From contig DUSB01000026.1 of NCBI GenBank assembly GCA_012840625.1, positions 1-10,624 on the forward strand: a DNA stretch of 10,624 bases. Direction: 5' to 3'. The position numbers and the translations under genes were made by a program. The stretch's first letter is position 1; each line of letters starts with the position of its first letter. The notes beneath the pieces are model-generated. The model saw only the letters and a program-made list of their open reading frames with translations, was not told the DNA's origin and did no database searches. Source of the DNA: Syntrophomonadaceae bacterium (GTDB lineage: Bacteria > Bacillota > Syntrophomonadia > Syntrophomonadales > Syntrophomonadaceae). This document shows positions 1 through 5,667 of the stretch, one piece after another.

Positions 1-16
1 ATTGAGCTAGCTCGGC
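1..16 (-). tRNA. 5' end of a tRNA gene, cut by the window edge
   Basis: Read on the minus strand from position 16, the sequence is GCCGAGC-TA-GCTC-AAT. That has the exact layout of a tRNA 5' end: a 7-base acceptor strand, U8 A9, a 4-base D stem GCTC and the start of the D loop. A sigma-A promoter lies at the right distance upstream (29-57), so the transcript would begin a few bases before the mature 5' end. In related Clostridia one or more tRNA genes often sit between sigH and tuf/rpmG/secE (from memory). The anticodon is outside the window, so the amino acid cannot be stated. Confidence 0.6.
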
Positions 17-28
17 TCAGCAAGTAAT

Positions 29-57
29 ATTGTAAATCTTGCGCCAAGTAAAGTCAA
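29..57 (-). promoter_or_regulatory. Sigma-A promoter for the tRNA at the left edge
   Basis: On the minus strand, TTGACT (57-52) and TACAAT (34-29) are separated by exactly 17 bases. Each hexamer differs by one base from the consensus. Transcription would start near position 22, about 6 bases before the inferred tRNA 5' end, which supports both calls. Confidence 0.75.
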
Positions 58-88
58 TAGGCAGTTTTAGTTTTTCATCTGTGGCCCT

Positions 89-144
89 AAAAAACGGCCT
101 GCTGCTATACCATGTCTAAAAACCATGTGCAAATACCAGGCCGT
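89..144 (-). terminator. Probable Rho-independent terminator after sigH
   Basis: On the minus strand, ACGGCCTG (144-137) and its perfect complement CAGGCCGT (101-94) form an 8-bp GC-rich stem. Six T residues (94-89) follow directly. The loop is long, at about 35 bases, and contains two CATG palindromes that may fold further. It lies about 150 bases past the sigH stop and just before a new promoter, which is the expected place for a terminator. The long loop keeps this from being certain. Confidence 0.5.
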
Positions 145-180
145 AAGTATATTCAAACTTCATCCTCCTGCTGCTATACC
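98..180. repeat. Two copies of a 14-base direct repeat
   Basis: The 14-mer CCTGCTGCTATACC occurs at 98-111 and again at 167-180. A degenerate third copy follows at about 188-200 (cctgctattttac). On the minus strand this reads GGTATAGCAGCAGG. The left copy overlaps the 3' arm of the putative sigH terminator. No gene is seen between 1 and 295 other than the tRNA start. The role of the repeat is unknown. Confidence 0.6.
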
Positions 181-295
181 TGCTCATCCTGCTATTTTAC
201 ACAGAATAGGCCTACAGCAGAAGGTATCGGTAACCCTGTTGCAGTATCCTATCTTACTTGGCTTTACTTTAAAACAACGAATGAATCCTGGATGC

Positions 296-946
296 TTAAA
301 ATTCGTTACGATCTTCCAGATACCTTTCCAGCTTACGTTTCACCCTCTGTAAAGCGTTATCAATTGACTTTACATGACGCTTTAACTCCACTGCGATTTC
401 CTGGTAAGATTTACCTTCCAGATAGGCCATCAATACTTTCCATTCCAGCGTACTGAGAATTTCCCCCATTTTTTTTTCAATAAAGACATATTCTTCGCGA
501 CTGATAACGATTTCCTCCGGGTTGGTAACCTTATTGGTGGAAAGTACATCCATCAGCGTGCGATCAGATTCTTCATCATAAATGGGTTTATTTAATGATA
601 CATAGGAATTTAAAGGGATATGTTTCTGCCGGGTTGCTGTTTTAATAGCAGTAATAATCTGCCGGGTAATGCAAAGCTCAGCAAAAGCTCTAAACGAAGT
701 AAGTTTGTCCGGTCTGTAATCGCGAACAGCCTTAAATAGACCTATCATACCTTCCTGTATGATATCCTCCCGATCTGCTCCGATCAGGAAGTATGAACGC
801 GCCTTGGCCCGGACAAAGTTTTTATATTTATCTACTAGGTATTCTGTTGCACATTGATCGCCATCCTGCGCCAGAAGCACTACATCCTCATCGCTCATCT
901 CGGAATAAACGAGATATACCTTTTCAGCAGCGATAGAATTACTCAT
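296..946 (-). CDS. sigH: RNA polymerase sigma-H factor (Spo0H)
   Basis: This 216-residue sigma-70 family protein matches the length of SigH/Spo0H of spore formers, which directs early stationary-phase and sporulation transcription. Region 2 lies at about residues 35-110 and contains the core-binding segment GADREDIIQEGMIGLFKAVR, followed by SFRAFAELCITRQIITAIK and ATRQKH. Region 4, with the helix-turn-helix, lies at about 165-207 (STLEWKVLMAYLEGKSYQEI and then SIDNALQRVKRKL). There is no sigma region 1.1 or anti-sigma fusion. The ATG start is well placed behind GGAGGCG. It is the last gene of the conserved cluster and has its own sigma-A promoter at 1005-1034, separated from rlmB by 268-odd bases of spacer and leader counted from that gene's stop to here being 167 bases. 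A run of nine A residues in codons for EKKM leaves the frame intact. The assignment is firm from sequence and synteny. Confidence 0.95.
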   Translation of the reverse strand: MSNSIAAEKVYLVYSEMSDEDVVLLAQDGDQCATEYLVDKYKNFVRAKARSYFLIGADREDIIQEGMIGLFKAVRDYRPDKLTSFRAFAELCITRQIITAIKTATRQKHIPLNSYVSLNKPIYDEESDRTLMDVLSTNKVTNPEEIVISREEYVFIEKKMGEILSTLEWKVLMAYLEGKSYQEIAVELKRHVKSIDNALQRVKRKLERYLEDRNEF

Positions 947-1004
947 TCAATCGCCTCCATTATGTATTTCAATGCTTCCACTGCCATACGCTTGGTCAAA
1001 TTTA

Positions 1005-1034
1005 ATTATATATACAATAGGGGGGAAACGTCAA
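1005..1034 (-). promoter_or_regulatory. Sigma-A promoter of sigH
   Basis: On the minus strand, TTGACG (1034-1029) and TATAAT (1010-1005) are separated by 18 bases. The start would be near position 998, giving a leader of roughly 50 bases before the sigH ATG. This implies sigH is transcribed independently of rlmB. No AbrB or other operator can be recognised by eye. Confidence 0.7.
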
Positions 1035-1113
1035 GTTCAAAGCCCTCCAGCCAATTTTTGTTTATATGACTTTCGTTTCCCTTAATCCTTTAGGCCCGTA
1101 TTGTTTTGTGTCG

Positions 1114-1845
1114 CTATGTACGTTGGCGTACTACTTCATAAATCATCAAGGCCGCAGCCACAGAGGCATTAAGAGATTGTAGTTTTCCCTGCATGGGAAT
1201 ACGAACGATCAGATCACAGTTTTCCTTCACCAAACGCCTGATCCCCCGGGACTCACCCCCAATAACCAGCACAGTAGGAGCAGGGATGCTGGCACGATGA
1301 TACAGTTCTTCTCCCTCCATATCGGCAGCAGTAACCCAAAAGCCCCTCTTTTTTAAATCCTGGATGGTGTTAACCAGATTGTGTTCCTGGGCTATGAGAA
1401 TGTGTTCCAATGCTCCCGCCGAAGCTCTGGATACGGCACCGCTTATCTCACAGCTGTGATGGCGGGGCAGAATAATACCATGAACCCCGGCACATTCAGC
1501 GGTACGGATAATGGAGCCCAGGTTCTGAGGGTCTTCGATCCCATCTAAAATAAGCAGGAACGGTTCCTCTCCTTTTAGAGCTGCCGACTCCAATATCTCC
1601 TCCACACTAGCATATTCATAATCTTCTACCTGAGCTACAATACCCTGGTGGTTACCACCAGTATAGAGTTGATCCAGGCGCTGTTTTTCTACATACTGCC
1701 AGTAAATCCCTCGTTTTGAAGCCAGGTTTAATAGATCCTGCACTTTTTTACCTCCGCGGCCTTCCTGAATAAAAATCTTCTGCACTTTGCGTTTTCCACG
1801 GATAGCTTCCATGATTGCATTGACTCCGGCAATTTTTTCTGCCAT
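1114..1845 (-). CDS. rlmB: 23S rRNA (guanosine-2'-O)-methyltransferase, TrmH/SpoU family
   Basis: This 243-residue SPOUT methyltransferase would use S-adenosylmethionine to methylate a ribose 2'-OH in 23S rRNA (RlmB, B. subtilis YacO). The N-terminal substrate-binding domain spans about residues 1-78, with the usual GVNAIMEAIRG opening. The knotted catalytic domain carries all three SpoU motifs. Motif 1 is NLGSIIRTAECAG at 108-120, with the conserved Arg. Motif 2 is GGESRGI at 196-202. Motif 3 is IPMQGKLQSLNASVAAALMI at 216-235. The start is set by GGAGGAAG eight bases before the ATG. The gene lies 82 bases downstream of thyX with no clear terminator between, so it probably belongs to the cysE operon. 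The yacP/rae1 gene that often follows rlmB is absent here. The exact target nucleotide is inferred from the family. Confidence 0.93.
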   Translation of the reverse strand: MAEKIAGVNAIMEAIRGKRKVQKIFIQEGRGGKKVQDLLNLASKRGIYWQYVEKQRLDQLYTGGNHQGIVAQVEDYEYASVEEILESAALKGEEPFLLILDGIEDPQNLGSIIRTAECAGVHGIILPRHHSCEISGAVSRASAGALEHILIAQEHNLVNTIQDLKKRGFWVTAADMEGEELYHRASIPAPTVLVIGGESRGIRRLVKENCDLIVRIPMQGKLQSLNASVAAALMIYEVVRQRT

Positions 1846-1927
1846 TCATCTTCCTCCAAAATATACTGTCCCAGGAAACATTGAGCCGGTGAAAAATATT
1901 AATAAATTTACGATCGGTCTCCTGTTT

Positions 1928-2623
1928 TTATTCTTGCGTCAGTGGGTTGAAAAATGCGTCCGTCCACTGTACCTGCGCATAGTGTTCAGCTGGAAACTCT
2001 TCATCATATGCAATGTTATCAAAAAGAATGGGCACTCGCTGCTGTAGCGTTTTCAGCAACGGTATAGCCAGCTGTCGCATCTGCGGATGGGCTCCGGGTG
2101 CACAGCGCAGTTTGAAAAAATGCCTCCATTCACGCATGTTGTATGTAACTACGATTTCGGTTTTCAAGCAGGTAGGTAAAACGGCGCGTGCTTCCTGGGG
2201 ACTCATACCCATCTGCAACATTTCCATATAGGTTTTTTCCGCACATTTACAGGCCTGGACCCATAACTCATAACGGCGAGAATCTTCTAGATAATAAGGT
2301 TCAATAACTGTTATTTCCTGACCAAATCTATCCTGACTGTAATTGCAGTAACGCGTTGATTCCTGACTGTATGAACCAATACGGTGTCGAACAATTTCAT
2401 GGGTAATGCCCCGATCACAGATGAACATCACCGTAATCTTCTCATGTTCAATGACTGATTCATGACCGCTGTTGAGAATACCCCGTAAAAAAGCAGGATT
2501 AAAATCCTTTTCCATGCGCTGTTCAGATTTATAGCAAACCCGGGCATAGCGTTCTAATTTACCGATAATTTGATCTTCAATCTCGGTGATCGGAATCAGC
2601 ACCTGCGGTTGAATTATAATCAT
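1928..2623 (-). CDS. thyX: Flavin-dependent thymidylate synthase
   Basis: ThyX makes dTMP from dUMP, using methylenetetrahydrofolate as carbon donor and FAD/NADPH for reduction. It is unrelated to ThyA. The 231-residue protein shows the diagnostic RHRx7S motif as RHRIGSYSQESTRY (residues 79-92). A conserved His-rich segment GHESVIEH (53-60) lies before it, and NMREWRHFFKLR (162-173) lies in the C-terminal substrate-binding part, where the family places a key Arg. The length is normal. The ATG start follows GGAGGATAGCTT. The gene begins 17 bases after mrnC and precedes rlmB on the same strand, so it is probably co-transcribed with them. ThyX replaces or supplements ThyA in many anaerobic Clostridia, and its insertion between mrnC and rlmB is a variation on the Bacillus order. 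I am confident in the assignment. Confidence 0.96.
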   Translation of the reverse strand: MIIIQPQVLIPITEIEDQIIGKLERYARVCYKSEQRMEKDFNPAFLRGILNSGHESVIEHEKITVMFICDRGITHEIVRHRIGSYSQESTRYCNYSQDRFGQEITVIEPYYLEDSRRYELWVQACKCAEKTYMEMLQMGMSPQEARAVLPTCLKTEIVVTYNMREWRHFFKLRCAPGAHPQMRQLAIPLLKTLQQRVPILFDNIAYDEEFPAEHYAQVQWTDAFFNPLTQE

Positions 2624-2640
2624 AAGCTATCCTCCTCTTT

Positions 2641-3060
2641 TCACCCATCTGCGCCAGGATCTTCATCCTGCTCCATAAACAAAAAAGCCTGCTCGACAAT
2701 GGATAACAGACGCTCCTCATCCCCTTTGAGATAGAGATAACCCATCAGGGCCTCAAATCCCGTACTTAAGCGATAATCCTGTACCTGAGCATGGCGGGGC
2801 GGATTGCCTTTGGCATTCCTGCCCCGGCGTACAATATCCTGTTCTTCCCGGCTCAGGTCATCATAGAGCTGGCGGACTAAATGAGCCTGTGTCCTGGCTT
2901 TCACCACTTCTACCGCTTCCTGATGCAATTCATTCATGCGGCGATTACCACCCTGAATAAGGTGAGTGCGTACCATTAGCTCGAAAGCGGCATCGCCAAC
3001 ATAAGCAAGCACCTGAGGTGAATACTCTTTTAAGGTTTTTTCATCGAATACTTTAGGCAT
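2641..3060 (-). CDS. mrnC: Mini-ribonuclease III (23S rRNA maturation)
   Basis: Mini-III is an RNase III catalytic domain without a double-strand RNA-binding domain. It trims the 23S rRNA precursor ends. Visible motifs are LAYVGDAAFELMVR, which carries the catalytic Asp, the basic GRNAKGNPP segment, and STGFEALMGYLYL, which carries the second acidic site. I chose the ATG at 3060, giving 139 residues. It places the catalytic Asp at residue 23, the same as I recall for B. subtilis MrnC, and its ATG overlaps the cysS stop by 8 bases, which suggests translational coupling. An in-frame GTG at 3087 or TTG at 3066 would add a few residues. The AAGGAG at about 3078-3083 sits 18 bases before the ATG, which is far for a direct ribosome site and better placed for the TTG. 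The family is certain; the start is less so. Confidence 0.93.
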   Translation of the reverse strand: MPKVFDEKTLKEYSPQVLAYVGDAAFELMVRTHLIQGGNRRMNELHQEAVEVVKARTQAHLVRQLYDDLSREEQDIVRRGRNAKGNPPRHAQVQDYRLSTGFEALMGYLYLKGDEERLLSIVEQAFLFMEQDEDPGADG

Positions 3061-4648
3061 CAGCAAATTTCCATCGTACTCCTTCACGGGTGTCTTCTAT
3101 AATAACATTTTGATCCATCAATCTGTCCCGCACCCAGTCAGCCTGATCATATTGTTTTTCTGCTTTAAATCTGCCGCGAATGGCCAGTAATAACTCCACC
3201 AGCTCGCTGGCATCTGGTTCCTTTTCATAGCGTGCCCGGCTTCCCTCCGGGCCATCCTCCACCCGCACCTCATGTTCACTTAAGATATCACGTATTTCAT
3301 CCGCCAGAGCAAAATTCTTCTGCTGCCGTGCCCGGGAGCGAAGCTGCAGCAAAATATCTAACAGCCCCTCCACGGCCTTCTTTTCCTCGTCATCTACTTT
3401 CATAAAAATCCCCAGTACATCTCCCAGGGCTCGAAATGTTTGCAAAGCGCGAAACACAGCGACACGATTTCCAGCTTCACTGCGTGGAGCTGAAGCTAAA
3501 AAACTGTTCAGAGTATGAGCCATCTCAAAAAGATGGCCAATGGCCATAGCGGTATTTAAATCATCATCCATGGCTTCTATAAAGCTAGCTTCCAGGCTGC
3601 TTATCTCTGTCAGGAAAGCGCTGGCTTGTTCATCTAATTCTGCCGCCTCAGCTTCATCACCCTGTATGAACTCCTCTGCCAGCTGCAGACTGTTTTTTAG
3701 CCTGGCCAGGGCCCGGCGAGCTTCTTCCAGTTTACCATCATCAAAATCTAGCGGGCTGCGATAATGGGTGGCAATTAAATAATAGCGCACCACATCAGCC
3801 GGATACTTATCCAGAATATCCCGCAATACGAAAAAGTTGCCTAGCGATTTGGACATTTTCTCCTGGTTAATGGTAATAAAACCATTATGCATCCAGTAGT
3901 TCACAAAGGGTTTTCCGGTCATGGCTTCGGCCTGAGCGATTTCATTCTCATGATGGGGGAAAATCAGGTCCGCGCCGCCTCCATGAATATCAAAGGTTTC
4001 ACCCAGATATTTGGTCGACATAACTGAACACTCAATATGCCAGCCCGGTCTTCCTGCTCCCCAGGGGCTGTCCCAGGAGGGTTCGCTTGCTCTGGCTTTT
4101 TTCCATAAAGCAAAATCCAGGGGATCCTGTTTGCGTTCATCGACAGCTATTCTAGCTCCAGCCCGCATGTCATCCAGACTGCGTTTGGATAGCTTGCCGT
4201 ATCCATCAAAAGCACGTACCCGAAAATAGACATCTCCGTCTATTTCATAAGCATAACCTCTTTCTATCAATTTGCCCACTGCATCAATAATATCGTTCAT
4301 GTGCTCACTGACCCGCGGATGTATATCCGCCTGCATGATTCCCAGGCGATCAGCATCAACAAAGTATTCATCAATGTAGTGCTGCGACAACTGTAAGGCA
4401 TCGATTCCTTCTTCATTGGCTCTTGCAATAATCTTATCATCTACATCGGTAAAATTTTGCACATAGATAACCCGATAACCACGATAGCTTAAATACCTGC
4501 GTAGTGTATCAAAAACCACCAGTGGACGTGCATTCCCCAGGTGTATTAAATTATATGTTGTCGGACCGCAGACATAGATGCGCACTTCATTTTCATTAAG
4601 CGTTTGCAGTTTTTCTTTGCGGCCACTTAGTGTATTGTGTATTCTCAT
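3053..4648 (-). CDS. cysS: Cysteinyl-tRNA synthetase with duplicated C-terminal module
   Basis: This class I synthetase charges tRNA-Cys. The signature HIGH variant is HLGN (residues 36-39) and KMSKS is at 264-268. The zinc site that selects cysteine is intact: C27 (YVCGPT), C207 (ECSVMS), H232 and E236 (PHHENEIAQ). I chose the ATG at 4648, preceded by AAGGTGG, because the family begins close to this point. Upstream in-frame ATGs lie deep in cysE. The resulting protein has 531 residues, about 65 more than the usual 465. The excess comes from a second copy of the C-terminal tRNA-binding module (429-475 and 483-529). The gene overlaps the cysE 3' end by 53 bases in another frame. It is under the cysteine T-box with cysE. 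Confidence 0.96.
   Translation of the reverse strand: MRIHNTLSGRKEKLQTLNENEVRIYVCGPTTYNLIHLGNARPLVVFDTLRRYLSYRGYRVIYVQNFTDVDDKIIARANEEGIDALQLSQHYIDEYFVDADRLGIMQADIHPRVSEHMNDIIDAVGKLIERGYAYEIDGDVYFRVRAFDGYGKLSKRSLDDMRAGARIAVDERKQDPLDFALWKKARASEPSWDSPWGAGRPGWHIECSVMSTKYLGETFDIHGGGADLIFPHHENEIAQAEAMTGKPFVNYWMHNGFITINQEKMSKSLGNFFVLRDILDKYPADVVRYYLIATHYRSPLDFDDGKLEEARRALARLKNSLQLAEEFIQGDEAEAAELDEQASAFLTEISSLEASFIEAMDDDLNTAMAIGHLFEMAHTLNSFLASAPRSEAGNRVAVFRALQTFRALGDVLGIFMKVDDEEKKAVEGLLDILLQLRSRARQQKNFALADEIRDILSEHEVRVEDGPEGSRARYEKEPDASELVELLLAIRGRFKAEKQYDQADWVRDRLMDQNVIIEDTREGVRWKFADA
3062..3364 (-). repeat. Tandem duplication of the CysS C-terminal module (protein level)
   Basis: Two 47-residue units of cysS align without gaps: residues 429-475 (bases 3224-3364) and 483-529 (bases 3062-3202). 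Shared landmarks in order are LL, RxR, K, AD, RDxL, V, ED, EG and R. By eye about 17 of 47 residues are identical. The second copy ends in EDTREGVRWKF, which is the form normally found at the CysS C terminus. The first has the degenerate EDGPEGSRARY, so the inner copy looks like the diverged one. Confidence 0.8.
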
Positions 4649-5309
4649 TCCAGCCACCTTCACTTTCATATTCGGATAAGCGTTTTTCCAGTTCTTCAAT
4701 GCGGGTTTGCAGATCGCCTATAGCATCCGCAATGGGATCAGGCAAAATATTATGATCCAGATCAATTTGTGCTTCGGTATCTTCCACCCGGGCTCCATCT
4801 TTCACCACAATCCTACCGGGAACGCCTACTACGGTGCAGTTATCGGGCACAGCTTTCAACACCACCGAGCCCGCCCCAATCTTAACATTATTTCCTACCC
4901 GGAAGGATCCCAGCACCTTGGCTCCCGCACTGATGGTTACATTATTCCCAATCGTGGGGTGCCGTTTGCCTTTTTCCTTACCCGTTCCTCCCAGGGTTAC
5001 TCCCTGGTAAATGGTTACATTATCACCAATCTCAGCAGTTTCACCGATAACAATGCCGCTGCCGTGATCTATAAATACACCCTTTCCTATTTTAGCCCCA
5101 GGATGAATTTCAATGCCGGTTAAATGACGGCTGATATGCGAGATCCAGCGAGCTAAAAAATATCTCTTCTTACAGTAGAAAAAATGCGCCAAGCGATGAT
5201 TCATAATGGCACGAAAACCAGGATAACAAAAGAGGATCTCCCCTATACTGCGTGCGGCAGGATCCCGTTCAAATACCACCCGGATCTCTTCTTTGACCGT
5301 CTTAAACAT
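4596..5309 (-). CDS. cysE: Serine O-acetyltransferase
   Basis: CysE transfers acetyl from acetyl-CoA to L-serine, giving O-acetylserine, the carbon skeleton for cysteine. The N-terminal helical part (residues 1-65) leads into a left-handed beta-helix of hexapeptide repeats (about 68-165). The conserved DHGSGIVIGETA (81-92) carries the catalytic His82, and GVTLGGTGKEKGKRHPTIG (103-121) forms the active-site loop. After GVPGRIVVKDG the protein continues with a charged helix (about 195-217, LQTRIEELEKRL) likely to be a short coiled coil. Its last 17 residues are encoded within the cysS start region. At 237 residues it is about 20 longer than B. subtilis CysE. The ATG follows AAGGAAGGG. It is the first gene after the T-box terminator, so its expression should depend on uncharged tRNA-Cys. 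Confidence 0.95.
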   Translation of the reverse strand: MFKTVKEEIRVVFERDPAARSIGEILFCYPGFRAIMNHRLAHFFYCKKRYFLARWISHISRHLTGIEIHPGAKIGKGVFIDHGSGIVIGETAEIGDNVTIYQGVTLGGTGKEKGKRHPTIGNNVTISAGAKVLGSFRVGNNVKIGAGSVVLKAVPDNCTVVGVPGRIVVKDGARVEDTEAQIDLDHNILPDPIADAIGDLQTRIEELEKRLSEYESEGGWNENTQYTKWPQRKTANA

Positions 5310-5340
5310 TTTTCATCCCTTCCTTTTTATTATTTTATAG

Positions 5341-5608
5341 ACAAAAATAATAAACCTTTCGTCTCAACAGAGACGAAAGGTTTTCTTCCGCGGTTCCACC
5401 CTGATTGAGCATCATAATAGATACTCCCCTCAGCTCGTGATAACGGTACGATACCGTGCAAACCTACTCTTCCTTCGGTATGCCTGCTCCTGGGCGCATT
5501 TTCAGCGACTTCATACTGTAAGAAGGCTCTCAGCCGGTGACCCTCTCTCTCTGGCAGCGATCGACGCTTACTTCTCCCATTCTACGCATTGAAAACTATG
5601 CCGGATTT
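5341..5608 (-). promoter_or_regulatory. T-box riboswitch, tRNA-Cys specific
   Basis: The untranslated leader between gltX and cysE has all parts of a T-box. Stem I begins with TGGG (5579-5576), followed by AGTA of the loop E motif (5572-5569) and the AG-rich CAGAGAGAGAGG arm (5552-5541). On the return side are CGCT (5507-5504), GAA (5503-5501), AA, then TGC (5498-5496), then CCCA (5494-5491) closing on TGGG. The specifier is therefore TGC, a Cys codon, which agrees with the cysE–cysS genes below it. A stem III hairpin with arms ACGGTA/TACCGT lies at 5443-5457. The T-box sequence AGGGTGGAACCGCGG is at 5402-5388, followed by a strong terminator. Uncharged tRNA-Cys should stabilise the antiterminator and allow read-through. 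Confidence 0.95.
5352..5383 (-). terminator. T-box-controlled Rho-independent terminator
   Basis: A perfect 14-bp stem is formed by 5370-5383 with 5352-5365 around a 4-base loop. On the minus strand it begins AAACCTTTCGTCTC. An interrupted run of T (ATTATTTTTGT, 5351-5341) follows. It sits directly after the T-box sequence, so it is the off-state terminator of the cysE leader. Confidence 0.93.
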
Positions 5609-5614
5609 GTTACG

Positions 5615-5644
5615 ATTATATGTCGGCACCGGGCAAATTGTCAA
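5615..5644 (-). promoter_or_regulatory. Sigma-A promoter of the cysE leader
   Basis: On the minus strand, a perfect TTGACA (5644-5639) and a perfect TATAAT (5620-5615) are separated by 18 bases. The promoter begins only 23 bases past the gltX stop. No terminator is visible between gltX and it, so read-through from gltX into the leader is possible. Confidence 0.88.
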
Positions 5645-5667
5645 GCATTTTCAAGATAAACAGATGT

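Noticed and set aside
112..456. Plus-strand open frame of 114 codons at the left end
   Set aside because: It runs antisense into sigH, has no ribosome site, covers the repeats and terminator, and has a composition unlike a real protein.
469..477. Nine-base T run (A run on the coding strand) in sigH, a possible slippage or frameshift site
   Set aside because: The sigH frame is continuous through it and both flanks match the family, so there is no need for a shift.
1846..1927. Terminator between thyX and rlmB
   Set aside because: Only a weak CAGGA/TCCTG inverted repeat with a wide loop is present and no T run follows it, so I treat the genes as co-transcribed.
3053..4699. cysS start at 4699 giving 548 residues
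   Set aside because: The extra N terminus lies wholly in cysE, has no family similarity, and a better start with AAGGTGG exists at 4648.
4707..5123. Plus-strand open frame of 138 codons
   Set aside because: It is antisense to cysE, whose hexapeptide-repeat protein is unmistakable. No initiation signal is present.
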